From contig JABTTQ020001491.1 of assembly GCA_016081115.2 (NCBI GenBank), positions 1-64,000 on the forward strand: 64,000 bases of DNA, read 5' to 3'. Of this stretch, positions 34,648 to 46,088 are shown piece after piece. Source of the stretch: Rehmannia glutinosa (Eukaryota > Streptophyta > Magnoliopsida > Lamiales > Orobanchaceae). Under the pieces are notes generated by a model. It had not been told where the DNA came from and made no database searches. It was given only the letters and a program-made list of their open reading frames with translations. The position numbers were made by a program, and so were the translations under genes. Position 1 is the first letter of the stretch. Every line of letters starts with the position of its first letter.

Positions 34648-34930
34648 TGAGCGAGAGAATAAAAGCGAAGAACAAATAATGAATTAAATATGTATGAGAG
34701 TTATGAATTAATTAACCCATGGATGAATATGAGTGATCTTTTTTATACCTAGGAGATAGGCCCATGTACCGTCCAGGAGAATTCGGCCTATGAGTGGTCC
34801 CCGCGTAGAAGAAATCGGTATGGGCATCCGGACACCTTTACTGTTGAGTTATTTTATTAAGAGCCTCAATATTAAATAAATGTGTAAACTTAATTATATT
34901 AATTAATTAAATATCGTTTTTTCCCCAACA
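34648..34930 (-). repeat. Candidate 5' LTR of the Ty3/gypsy element
   Basis: In element sense it begins TGTTGGGGAAAAAACG (34930) and would end CTCTCGCTCA at 34648, followed by about 40 bp before gag-like sequence. The start is convincing. The inner end and PBS are uncertain because no clear tRNA complement is seen. Confidence 0.5.
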
Positions 34931-34944
34931 AAGAGAAGGTTAAG

Positions 34945-35835
34945 GTAGGGATTGAATATGTTTTCATTTTGAAAATTCCCTTTTTGGTAGAGAATAGTGG
35001 TAAAAATATTTTAGATGAAAAAGTAATGGTCAAAGTTGATTTGATATAAAAAGAGTAAAATAATATTTTAACACGATTGATAGTCGAAGTGTGTGAGTGG
35101 GTGAATAGTGAAATATGTGTGAGGATGTGTATAATGATTGGTGATTTGAGGGGCTGGGGTTTGCTCCTCCTCCCGAGAGATTAAGACCATCCTACGAAGG
35201 ACAAATGTCCCATTGTCGGAAGGAAATATGAGGTCCGTGCCTTCTATTTGGTGTGGGGATGCTCTTGGTCGTGAAAAAAAGATTGGTGATTAAAAGAATT
35301 TTTTGGAAAATGTGTAGAAGTTATTGGTGAGAGAGAAAAATGAAAGTGAATGAATAATGTATTTTTGGAAAAAAAATCGTAAGCATTCATATTTTGGGGT
35401 AAAAAAGTTTTCTCTAGCAGAATGAAAATGAAAGGTTGTGATTGGATATGAGATGTTTTTCATTCTCGTTCCACCAGAATATTTTTATTAATCCAACATG
35501 CAATTGTTTATGAGATTTTATAGAAAAATACATTATTCACTCACTTTTATTTTTTTCTTTATCAATCATATCTACACATTTTTTTATAAATAACTAGTTA
35601 TTATTACACATTTTCCCATAAATTCCACTATTCACCCACTCACACATTTCTAAATTCTAACTACCAATCATTATTTTATTATTTTTTTATCAAATCAACT
35701 TTTATTATTATTTTTTCATCTAATATCCTATCACGCTCTCAAAATTTATTTTTTTTTAATTTTTTTACCACTATTCTCTCGTAAAAAAAGAAAATTTATA
35801 AAATGAAAGCATACAACCCAATATTTTCGTGAAGC
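34945..35835. mobile_element. Foldback (long terminal inverted repeat) element
   Basis: The left arm (about 34950-35390) and the reverse complement of the right arm (about 35490-35830) align. Shared blocks include TTTCATTTT, GAGAATAGTGGTAAAAA, TTAGATGAAAAA, GTTGATTTGAT, TGTGTGAGTGGGTGAATAGTG and GAATAATGTATTTTT. The left arm holds an extra block of about 130 bp (35155-35280) with different composition. No ORF of interest is present. It is a non-autonomous foldback or large MITE; its superfamily is unknown. Confidence 0.7.
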
Positions 35836-37133
35836 AATCATTCCTTGACTGCATTTGGTTAGCTATTATGTGTGTGATATCACATCCTTTTGTAATATGT
35901 CCTTCCTATTATTGTGTTTGGTTCAAATGAGGGAATCCCATGAAAAAGCCATGGCCTCGCTTATTTATCATGGCGCCAAAATGACAACACATCTCACCTT
36001 AGGGGTGGGATATAGAATCTATCCTATTCTCTTGCTTGCGGAATATACCGTTGGAAATATTATAGATATTTTTGGGTGAATGAGAAATTGTCGCCAAAAG
36101 GTGTGATTGTTCATTTGAAACTATTCGCATTAAAAGGTTTATTCGAATAGTTGTGTTATTTTGTTTGAAACTAATGGACGTGTCTGTTCGAATAAATGGA
36201 CGTGTCTATTCAACAGATTGTGTTGTTTCAATAGTGACCTTGGTAATCTATAAATATTCCCCTTGTTCGCAGATAGTTCATGAGCTTGAGCATATTCATT
36301 TTGCATAATAACACGAGCATACATTCTGTCAAAATTTTCCCATAAAAGAGAGAGTACAAAACATTCGAAGTTCGTCGTCTCTTGTTGTTTGGAGTGCTAC
36401 TACAGCAAAGAGGAGACCGTTGTATCTTGGGAGACGTTTTCTATTCAATCAGGGGCACCGTAGCAGGGCAATTCGTCTTAAAGAGATAGAGTCGAACTCT
36501 AGCCTCGGTCTAAGTTTCACAATTTTATGAATTTCATTTTATGGAATTTCAAGTAAGTTTTTCGATTTAATTTCAAAATATAATATAGACGTAATAGATC
36601 CCCAACAATTTAAGACGAATTTTGCTTCCGCCGTTTAGTGCATGTTATATTCTCGTGAAATTTGTTGTTCATCAAATCTTGTAAGTTGTATATTTTCGAT
36701 CGAGAAGTTTGGTTGATTTACTTAATTCTTGACCAATGATCTAAATCATTTGGTGAGAAGCTTGATCATGCTTCAACACACTGATATATATTTGGTTGAG
36801 TTATTGAAAATTGAATTTATTCGATTAATAATTATACATGATATTGTTGAGTCCGTGATTTTTTTGTGGGTCACTTGAGTTCTGTGAAGTTAAAGAGTTC
36901 TGTAATTGATATGTTCTTTTTCGAAACTTTCATATTTGAATTCGAGTATTGTAGAATACGTAAAATTTTGAAATTTGAAGATTGTATATGCCTCTTGAAT
37001 TTGAATTTAGTTATGTAGATTTGGTATTATAGTATCAAGACCAAAATCCTTCATATAAATGAACATTATTTATGGAACATTTTGAGGATTTGAATCTCTC
37101 TATAAAAAAATAAAAAAATTGCAAAATCCGATT

Positions 37134-37630
37134 CTAATGCATTTTCTCCCTTTCGTCACACAAAATCGATTCGCCCCGCCTCCCTTCTTCCCATTGGAGA
37201 ATCACCACCATTAATCACAGTTTGGTCATCGACGGTTGCTCACGGCCGACGACCGCTTTGAACGTGACGAAAAGAGAGCGAGAAGAGGGGATCGAAGTTT
37301 TCTCTCTTTTTTGTGCACCTTTTCTCCCGATGTTGGGGTGGTCCTTGAAGACGATTAATGGTCGTTATTACGGTGGATGGCCGGAGATAGTGACGGCGGT
37401 GGTCGGTGATAGCGAACGTTGGGGCGTGGCTTGGAGCGATCGTGACGGGATAAGTGGTTCCTTGTCGCTACTGCTTGAGGCTGTCACATTGAGGTCATCT
37501 CGCCGCTAAGGTTCATCGGCGAAGGATGCATGTGCGTGGGGCTTAACCTATGGCGACGTATGTGCATGTGAAGGTGATGGGTTTAAGCGCAGATTGAGAA
37601 GATGTCTTTTTGCAACTTTTTGTGAATTTG
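37134..37630 (+). other. GC-rich gene-like segment inside Copia-3
   Basis: This block is much richer in G+C and CpG than its surroundings. Its longest open frame is 37222-37509 (95 residues, MVIDGCSRPTTALNV...), with no family I recognise and no similarity to gag or pol. It may be a captured host 5' UTR or exon. The protein reading is unsupported. Confidence 0.4.
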
Positions 37631-38099
37631 GGGCTTTTGTGAAATTGTTATTAATCTCGGGCCCATCTTAAATATGTGGAAATTCCGGGTTTGATTATAA
37701 TTCAGCCTTGGTTTGAGATTTTACGGGATTGGAAGTTTCATTACTACAGATTTATATTTTATATAAGCATGATAATTATTCTTTCAAATGAGGAGGTTTT
37801 ATACATTATCTTTTATATATGCAAATAGGTTACCAACAGTATAAGTTGCTGATTTGGCTTCAGAAATTGTATGTATGCAAGGAGTTTATAAGCATTTTAA
37901 CTTTAGTATGCTATATATTTGCAGACTTAGTAATCTGTTATCAAGTTTCAGAATTCGTATTCTGAATCTTTATTGTTCTTTGAAACTATATCTGAAGCAT
38001 ATTGTTGGTTTATGATGCGGGGATGATTAAGAGATGGCAATATAAAATATTATTTTGTCTCACCGTGCTGAGTTTAGGCTTGTTAAAGCCTTCGTGGTT

Positions 38100-38260
38100 G
38101 AATTCAGTTCAAAAGAAAAGGAAATGATTCTAATGTGGGGAAAAGTTTACCTCTTTTCGAATTATTTCAAAGTGATATTTGTCATTTGAATTTTGTGCAA
38201 ACCAGATCAGGTAAAAAGTATTTTATTACTTGACACGTTAACATGAATGCCATAACGAAA
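38100..38260 (+). pseudogene. Copia-3 integrase relic
   Basis: Translation gives LFELFQSDICHLNFVQTR.GKKYFIT, matching the copia integrase core start (H.DIC.....T.GGKKYFITF.DD). Upstream text around 38070 encodes the residue of the pre-integrase region. The rest of INT and RT (to about 39980) is decayed beyond reliable reading; VDDVVLVYTND near 39770 is a possible RT active-site relic. Confidence 0.65.
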
Positions 38261-40544
38261 TTGGTGAATATGAATTATTACCAAATGTTCGTTTGGATTC
38301 ATAATATAAATGTGGGATTCCATGTTGGGATATTGCGATAGCCAATCAGCTATAGGCAGGGCACAAAGTGCCAACTTGAGTGTTGTGACAGTTCAGTGTT
38401 ATGACAACTTGGGTGTTATGATATCTTGAGTGTCATGATAACTTTAATTCTACGACATTTTAAGTGTCATAAACATGTGAAGCATGCATGAGAAAATCTA
38501 AAGGTCCTTGTGTGAGGCATATGATTTAGCGTCCACTTGTGAGGGAGCACATGACAAGTTAACTCTATCTAAACTATGGTGAATGAGCAATCGAGTCCTT
38601 TAGCCCTTCGGGAAATTCTTTGGAATTTTGTGTAGGCAATTGGACTGTTTGTCAGTTGGCGACACAATCACAGTTGAACTTTGTGAGAAACAATTGTTTG
38701 ATAATTCTCAAAGTTGACCTTATTGCACATTGTGATGAGTTTTGCCTCAAATGTGGAGGTGTTTGGTAAATATAAATTTACCTCGGTCTTGACAAAGATT
38801 GACCCCAATAATCGCAGAGAGTCAAAGAAATACAAGTTTCCTTGAGAGGTATCCTTGTATTTCTTTGAGATGTATCCTTAGAAGATATGAGTCAATTGAC
38901 ATTGAGAGGACTGATTGATAGCTAAAAAGGGTCACTGTGATTTCTCTTAAAGAGATGCATCCTTTAGTGTGCTCTATAATGTTGTAACGCACACATTGAG
39001 GTATGACGAAAGGTATAGAAAAAAACCTTAAAGGCTAACCTTATCAAGGTAGGCCCAAAATGGATTGTTGTACCGAACTTGAAGGGAACATGTACAACTA
39101 TTAAATTATTGTATAGATAATGACAAGTTTGAAAACGATAAAGTCAAACAAATCTCTTCCTAAAAAGAGATGACATATTGACAATAGTCTATATGAGCTT
39201 AAGGTGTTATAAAACCACATTGACATTCAAGGGCTTGAAAGTCCACGGTGGCACTTATGTCAATTTGGAGTGGTTACACATGCTCGGGATTATTTGTTCA
39301 AATATGTAAAGATATTGATGTCAATCTTGCGTGCAAATTTGATTGAAGTGGAAATCAAATACCGATTATCAAAGGGAATGAGATTGAAGCTATTACGCAT
39401 GAATCTTTGTAATGGTAACCCAACTATGATGATTGGAGATCCCAAGAACTTGGTTCAATGGGACAACTAAGTTATGAAGATTCAGATTAATCACTTAGGA
39501 TAAAATTCCTACCCGTTCCTATGATTAAAAGTGCTTTTTCGCAGAGTATGTAAGGTTAAGTTCAACTTTTAATGATTCTTATAGCTTGGTTAAACCAAGT
39601 GGGGTATGGAGAATACTCTTAATAGGAGGTCACCTATGTAAGTGTGAAGTAGGGCCGCTTCTATGAGAATTCTCGAGGCTTGAATTCTCTAAAACACTTA
39701 TGAAACCCAAGGTTGTTTAGGGCCAAAATGAACACAACCATGAGAACTGAAAATGTTAGGAGATTATTGCGTGGATGATGTTGTCTTGGTTTACACCAAC
39801 GATCAACAGTTCAAGACGTCATGTTCATCGATTAGCCAAGTAAATCCGATAGTAATCCACTAGGAAAGGTTCAAAGCCAAAAGCTACCTCTCCCGATGCA
39901 ATAACTTTCCGTTTGTACTCTCTTTAGTGTCGCATTTACATATGCATTTGCATTGATTCACGTAATTTCTCATTCATGTGGGGATTATTGGAAATATTAT
40001 AGATATTTTCGGTGAATGAGAAAGTGTTGCCAAAAGGTGTGATTTGTTCATTTGAAACTATTCGGGTTAAAAAGATTTATTCGAATAGTTGTGTTGTTTC
40101 GCTTTGAAACTAATGGATGTGTCTTCGAATAAATGGACGTGTCTATTCGAACAGCTTGTGTTGTTTCAATAGTGACCTTTGGTAATCTATAAATATTCCC
40201 TTGTTCTCGCAGAAAATTCATGAGCATGAGCATATTCATTTTGCATAATAACACGAGCATACATTCTCGTCAAAATTTTCCCATAAAAGAGAGTACAAAA
40301 CATTCGAAGTTCGCCGTCTCTTGTTGTTTGGAGTGCTACTACAAAGAAGAGGAGATCGTTGTATCTTGGGAGACGTTTGCTATTCAACCGTGTGCACCAT
40401 AGCCGGACAATTCGTCTTAAAGACATAGAGTCGAACTCTAGCCTTGGTCTAAGTTTCACAATTTTCGAATTTCATTTTATGGAATTTCAAGTAAGTTTTC
40501 GATTTAATTTGGAATATAATATCGCACGTGATAAATCCCCAACA

Positions 40545-41347
40545 ATACCTATATACCCTTAAGTTTCCTTTGGTAAGACCTCGCAAATCAAATTACCCAG
40601 TTAACATCCGACATTTGCGCGAGGTAAGGAAAAGTGGACCTAATACACAATCGAAGGTCAAAGAAACATCGATTCTCATCATTGTTGGGCACGACCAATA
40701 ATTTAAGCTTTTTTATTTTGTGGAAATAAACAACAATTTATGTTAGTTCCCCCCTTATTTAATATTTGTTTTCCTTCTAAACCCTATGGGTCGCTTTATA
40801 CATTAGTAGTCTACAATTTTTATTTTGTGCACAAGAAGAAGAATTGTTAATTTAATAGTTAAAAAATCCACTTTGTCCAAAGTTCACATTTTTATGGGTG
40901 AAAAACACGCACAATTTATTTTATAGCAGCCTACAATGAAACCAAAATATAATAATATGTATATATATAAATAAATTGAAAGAAGAAAACTTAAAATCCA
41001 ACCGTCGTTGTAAATTTTCATGGACGCAATAACAAGAACACAATTAATTTGTTTTCATTTCTTTAGAGAGAAAACTAACTTGATGTGGGGGTGATAATTG
41101 GAAAATTAAGTTTAAATGAAGGACGAAAATGTAAAATACCATCAATAGACTATTATTACCAATATTGAACCAAACATATTATTGTTAAACCAACACATAT
41201 CCAGCTCTCCAATCCACCAAACAAACTAGTTATTAGACTTTATTGTATCCATTAAATAAGGCCAAAAATGTCATGGGAATTAATCAAGCATATTACACAA
41301 TTTCAACCAAACGCATTCCTTGGTGTTTAGAATATCGAAACCGAAAG
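40545..41347. other. Intergenic AT-rich DNA, possible older MITE arm
   Basis: No gene is seen. Around 41080-41340 the reverse complement (ATGCGTTTGGTT, ATATGTTTGGTTCAA) loosely mirrors 35840-35940 (CTGCATTTGGTT, TGTGTTTGGTTCAA). Copia-3 may therefore have landed inside an older inverted-repeat element of about 1 kb. Confidence 0.35.
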
Positions 41348-41494
41348 CAGAGCCGTCCTAGGGGTGGCAAAGGCGGTGGCGCCGCACAGGCCCCTCGGCA
41401 AGGCCCCCGAGCCCCAATTTTGTTTTAATTAATTTAATAGTTTAATATATATGTATATGTAAAATAAAGAATACAAGTTTCACAAAAGAGCTTC

Positions 41495-41549
41495 TGGCGC
41501 ATGGCTTTTGTTCTTCTTTGTGTGCCTCGAGGTCGCGTGTTCGAGTTCT
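41495..41549 (+). ncRNA. tRNA-like Pol III promoter module 1
   Basis: TGGCGCATGGC fits the A box (TRGYNNANNGG). GTGTTCGAGTTCT, 42 bp downstream, resembles the B box (GTTCRANYC, one mismatch). The spacing is tRNA-like. No intact tRNA fold or acceptor stem is evident, so this is a tRNA-derived relic as in SINEs. Confidence 0.45.
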
Positions 41550-41641
41550 AAATGATGCGAAATTTGTTTTCTCATTTCTTAAGCGAAAGGGATGAAACAG
41601 TTAAGTACAATAAATATTACTAGTTTTCAACAAAGAGCTCC

Positions 41642-41697
41642 TAGGTGTAGTCGTTTGTGTTCTCTCTTCTATACGTGTGGTCACCTGTTCAATCCTG
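41642..41697 (+). ncRNA. tRNA-like Pol III promoter module 2
   Basis: TAGGTGTAGTCG (A-box-like) and CTGTTCAATCCTG (B box, full match to GTTCRANYC) have the same spacing as module 1. Both modules are preceded by CA(A)AAGAGCT, so they are diverged copies of one unit about 145 bp apart. Confidence 0.45.
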
Positions 41698-42231
41698 ACT
41701 GTTGCGAAGTTAGTTTTTTTTATTTTTTTAACCTAAGAGCATGGCAGAATCAGTTTCATTCAGTGGTTTGATGAAAAAGCAAGTAGAAAATATAAAGGGC
41801 CTCTTTTTATTTCGCAGATGAACCCCTTAAATTATAGGAACGGCCCTGTCAGAAAGAGAGGAAAGGACTTTTTTTAACATTCTCGATGTGAAATGATCGC
41901 TACCAGGCCCACGACCACATATACTATAAGCTAGTTGCAGTTCAAGATTTACATTTTTAATCTAATTTTCATGTTTTTTAATATTATTAAAATTTAAAAA
42001 TAACTTTGTAATTGTTTTCAATTATATTTCAATATCAACTATATATGTGGATTTGCTAATGAAAATATATTTATAATACTTTCTACATGAAAGACAAGAG
42101 ATTTTAATATTTTGAAAATATATTTTGATAAATATATTTTTATTTTGTGACAACAAAAAAGGTTTTTGAAAATAAGAATAAGTGATATATTTTCTAAAAC
42201 AAATTCAATTTCAAAATTTTTTAATAATATA

Positions 42232-43055
42232 TGATAAGGGTAAAATATGGTCAAGGTGACCACTTTAGCAATTTGGTTTGATAAGGCCCAAAGATATTGG
42301 GTCGACTTTGATAAGCCCCGAACATTGGGTTGATTCGATAAGGCCCATAGTATTGGGCCGACCAGATAAGGCCTAGCGATTAGCCGATTTGCTAAGCCCC
42401 CGAACATTGAGTGACTGGCTAAGCCCATGAGCATGGGGCCAATCAGTTAGACAACATATGGGGACTAGCCTCGCCGCCATGATTATGAATCGACCTCTTG
42501 GGCTCGAGATTGAGTTGGTCCGACAAAGGGTGTTGGTTTGACTGGTAAGTTCGTTTGGGGCCGAGGCCGATCCGTCCGTAAGTCACGAAGAGGAAGGCCG
42601 AGCCGATCAAAGTTCGATTCGCCACACACGAGGGGGTCTGGAAGTTTCTCAAAGGGCGTGTTAATACTGGGCCCGAGGTAGTTTAGCCCGATAGTCCGAG
42701 ACGACTCATTAGTTCGGACCGAGGTCTTAGAGGCGTAAAATTAGGGTTTTTAGGGGATTCGATCCTAACCTAATGATGACTCGACACCAAATCGTAACGG
42801 AATCCCGAATTTTACGGAAACCCTAATCCTAGCTAAGGTATAAAAGCCCAAGCCCAAGTTCATTCTAAACCTAATCTCATTCTTTTTTTATTACATTGCT
42901 CTTTCTCTCTCTTGCCTTTTGCTTTTCTTCCAAGTCATTTGATTTAAACATCGGAGAGGGTACGCTGAGCCCCCTCCGGCCCCCGGTGCAGTTTCACGGA
43001 GGAGTTCGTCTTGGAAGGTGATCGGCGAGAGGAGGTCGATTTTTGGGAGCAACCA
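42232..43055 (+). repeat. Solo LTR C (Ty3/gypsy, Tat/Ogre-like)
   Basis: It runs from TGATAAGGG to GGAGCAACCA with flanks ATATA and ATATT. The 3' half has the layout of Tat-group LTRs: a TATA box (42839-42846, TATAAAAG), a C/T-rich tract, then ACATCGGAGAGGGTACGCTGAGCCCCCTCCGG and CCCGGTGCAG. No internal region follows. The ORF 42039-42434 on the other strand crosses its boundary and is spurious. Confidence 0.65.
42272..42450 (+). repeat. Degenerate ~29-bp tandem repeat with GGCCCA/TTGGGC inverted motif
   Basis: Six units of about 26-31 bp follow the pattern GATAAGGCCCA....ATTGGG(C/T)(C/T)GA. Each unit contains a short inverted repeat (GCCCA and TGGGC). It lies in the U3 part of solo LTR C, upstream of the TATA box. 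Confidence 0.65.
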
Positions 43056-43485
43056 ATATTACTAATATATTAAAAATACTTTTCGAAATGAAAAGAAACA
43101 CTAGGAACCAATCAAAAGGATAAGTTGGGACAAGACCGCCGACTTTTCTAACACAAGTTTTTGTCTCTAGTAATTAAATCCAAATTTTCCTCAAAAAAAA
43201 AAAAAAAAAAATTAAATCCAAAGCCTAGAGAGAATGATCTAAATTGTCAAGGATTTATTTTTTTTTCTCCTTTAGTACAATGGGATTAGTGCGGGATTAC
43301 ATACTAATAGGAAATGAAACCCGAATTAATCACCATAATTGCATAAGGTTTTACAATTTAAGCACAAAATTGATCTCAATTGTGATGGATTTACCCCAAT
43401 AAGCATACTAAATCGATATTTTATCTTATGCTTTTATATGCTAAGTGAATAACATATATATAATAAGGTATTGGATCAAATGTGA

Positions 43486-45296
43486 CAGGGTTTTACGTAA
43501 GACGGTGTGGATTAATCCCAACCATTATTTATCAAATCCCATGGTTGAGATTTATTCGAATTTTTGACTATTTTTTCTTTTGGTACAAGTGTTTTAGTCA
43601 TTTAAATAAGGAGGTCTTTTATTTGTTTGGTAACTGTTCACACACACCGACTTTATAGGGGTTCTTCATTGATTTGATTCCCACTTTTAATTCATCTTCC
43701 TTTTTTCCAAAAACTCCTCCCTAGTTATCTATTTCTGGTTTTGCACCTTCATAGAAGATTTCGCCATTTTTTTGGCATGCGATTTTCGAAAGTGTTGTGG
43801 ACTGTACTCCATTGTTGTTCGTGTATTGTGTGATCAATTTTTGAAAATATGGTGATCGGTGTGTTTCAATTTTTTCTCCGAGAGAGTTGGTTCATGTTCT
43901 TCATTATTATTCTGTGCGGCGATTTTTGTTGAATTAATATGTACGTAGAGGGCCTACGTTCGTGCACCAAATTTCTATTTTTAATTTTTTCATACCATAC
44001 ACCAGATTTGTATATGCACCAGTATTTAAATAAGTATGCACTATATATAAACAATTTGTGAATAAAAATTACAAATGTAATTTGTCACTCTCTGTAATGT
44101 GCACAAGTTGCAAATTAAAACTAAATATGCATCGTTATTATTCGGTTATGCATCAAATATACACTAACTATGCATCAAAATTACAAATGTAATCTACAAC
44201 TATTCCTAATGGGCACAAGTTACTGATTAAAACTAATATGCATCGTTATTATTCATTTATGCATCACATACACGAACTATGCATCAAGATTATAAATGTA
44301 ATCTGTTACTATTCCTAATGAGCACACGTTACAAATTAAAACTAAATATGAATCGTTATTCTTCAGTTATGCATCAAACATACACTAACTATGTATCAAA
44401 TTACAAATGTAATATGTCACCATTCCTAATTGGCACAAGTTACAAATTAAATTAAAACTAAATATGCATCGTTATTATTCAGTTATATATATCAAATATC
44501 ACTAACTATGCATCACAATTATAAAATGTAATCTGTCACTATTACTAATGGCACAAGTTACAAATTAAACTAAATATGCATCGTTATTATTTAATTATGC
44601 ATCAAATATACACTAATTGTGCATCGAAATTACAAATGTAAATCTGTCACTATTCCTAATGGGCACAAATTACAAATTAAACTAAATATGCATCGTTATT
44701 TTTCGATTTATGCTTCAAATATACATTAACTATGCATTTACGTTCCAATTTATGTTCTTGATTTTTTTCATTCCAAATTTACGTTATGATTCGACCTATC
44801 CATATTCGCAAGTTTCATTTATCGTTTCCATTAAAATCGATTTGAATTTTGATGTATATATTTATTTTAGGTGGTGTTCATGTCATAATTTTGTTTTTAT
44901 ACAAATGATTTTTGTGATATTCATGTCGAATCATTACTGCGGTGTTGGTGAGTATATTGATCTCCCATGGTGTAAGTCGCAATTTTTGTTCGACTGGTTT
45001 AGATTTTTGTTTTTCTTCCGATTTTGCAAGAAGTGAGAAGAAGAGAATATTGTTATGGTGTGATTGCTTTTCGGTTATGGTAATGTGATCTTCATCACAT
45101 CCATGATTTTAGGGCGTTATTATGAGAAGTTTCTTATATAATTTTGTTAGTTACTAATTTTTCCTTTTTGTGTTTTAAATAATTAATAAATGATGTAATT
45201 TTGACACGGATCCGGACCATTGATTAAAGGGAGTGGATGGTTATGATCAATCCATACGGTCTCACGGTAAGATGTTGTCTTACGATATCCTATGCC
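43486..45296. mobile_element. Terminal-inverted-repeat element containing a 112-bp tandem array
   Basis: The left end (TTTTACGTAAGACGGTGTGGATTAATC, then CCAACCATT and CATGGTTGAGA) and the reverse complement of the right end (GATATCGTAAGAC, GAGACCGTATGGATTGATC, then TAACCATCC and CAATGGTCCGGA) show the same order of blocks. The termini are imperfect. The interior has no transposase. The ORF at 44710-45036 looks like chance reading of AT-rich DNA. Confidence 0.5.
44066..44738 (+). repeat. Tandem array 1: six units of 109-118 bp
   Basis: TTA(C/T)AAATGTAA recurs at 44069, 44181, 44290, 44401, 44519 and 44630. Each unit also contains GGCACAAGTTACAAATTAAA, ATATGCATCGTTATT and TATGCATCA. Repeated ATGCAT palindromes occur in every unit. 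No coding signal is present. Confidence 0.9.
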
Positions 45297-46078
45297 TATG
45301 TAATAATGGATAAAATATATTATTCCTATTCCTTATAGGTATGATATTAAATAACAGCGTATCACATATACATTCATCTAATATTGAAAGTTATATAAAA
45401 CATTGTAAGTAAAGGTAACAATTTTTGACATGACATGAAATCGACTTGAATCTTGTGTCACGATCTTGAACCTGAACCGCAAATTCGAAGCGACCCGAAT
45501 TGCCACCTCTAACTGCTAAGGAAACGGAGATTCACTAAGGTAAATGAACTATTTGTCGGCTATGGCATTTAGATTGCAACTAAAAAAACTAGAAAAGGAT
45601 CTTATCATTAATTAGTCTACATATAATTAATTAGACAACAAATTAAACCATCACCACCTCATCGTATAATGTCAAAAAGGGGCATGTGCGTTACACATGA
45701 GAATAATGGGGCTGAGCCACATATGGTCAAAAGAAACGCACATGTAGAGGTGACATTATGTCAATATTTTTTGCCATATATTCTATGTAAACACATTAAA
45801 TACAAGTTTTTTAATCTTTGATATAGCAACAATGAACAGCCAATGGCTTTAAAGAATGTGAGATATGATATTAATTTGAGTCTTGAAATTTGATCCATTC
45901 AAGGCTCCTCTGTTGGGAGATCCATGTGGGGTTTAGTAAAGGAATGGGGGGTGAGAACGTGGGAATAATTGAATGAGATTCAGATTTCTCATTAAATAAT
46001 TCAATTATTTAAAATGCTGTTATTTTGCTGATACTGGCAGTTCTGTCACTTGCATGTGAGGTTGGTGTTGTTTTTACA
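45297..46078. other. Upstream region of the expansin gene
   Basis: No gene is seen. It is AT-rich with occasional MITE-like text (45470-45530, GCGACCCGAATTGCCACCTCTAACTG). It ends in the expansin core promoter. Confidence 0.5.
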
Positions 46079-46088
46079 TATATAAAAG
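46079..46088 (+). promoter_or_regulatory. TATA box of the expansin gene
   Basis: TATATAAAAG lies 77 bp before the start codon. Transcription from about 30 bp downstream would give a 5' UTR of roughly 50 bases. No other good TATA motif is closer. Confidence 0.6.

Larger units (their letters stand above)
36050..40544 (+). mobile_element. Copia-3: decayed LTR retrotransposon with GC-rich insert
   Basis: Two LTRs of 558 bp each flank it (36050-36607 and 39987-40544), with an exact ATACC duplication (36045-36049 and 40545-40549). LTR ends are (T)GTTGGAAATATT and CCCCAACA, a common copia form. The tract TCATGTGGGGATT before the right LTR is the PPT. The expected tRNA-Met PBS is absent; the sequence after the left LTR (TTTAAGACGAA) resembles text in the LTR's own tail. 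Only fragments of pol remain. Confidence 0.85.
41348..41848. mobile_element. hAT-like non-autonomous element with tRNA-like modules
   Basis: Terminal inverted repeats are CAGAGCCGTCCTA (41348-41360) and TAGGAACGGCCCTG (41835-41848), matching except for one base change and one indel. The 8-bp flanks ACCGAAAG and TCAGAAAG agree at 6 of 8 positions, as for an old hAT duplication. No transposase is encoded. Inside are two tRNA-like A-box/B-box modules. Confidence 0.6.

Noticed and set aside
37222..37509. 95-residue ORF as a confirmed gene
   Set aside because: No recognisable domain, no splice or promoter support, and it sits inside a decayed retroelement. Kept only as a gene-like segment.
41495..41697. 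Functional tRNA genes
   Set aside because: A and B boxes are present, but no acceptor stem, anticodon arm or intact cloverleaf can be formed around them.
42039..42434. 131-residue minus-strand ORF
   Set aside because: It crosses the boundary of solo LTR C and reads through the GGCCCA tandem repeats and AT-rich flank. No domain.
44066..44738. CRISPR-like array
   Set aside because: Units of about 112 bp are fully repetitive without unique spacers, and this is plant nuclear DNA.
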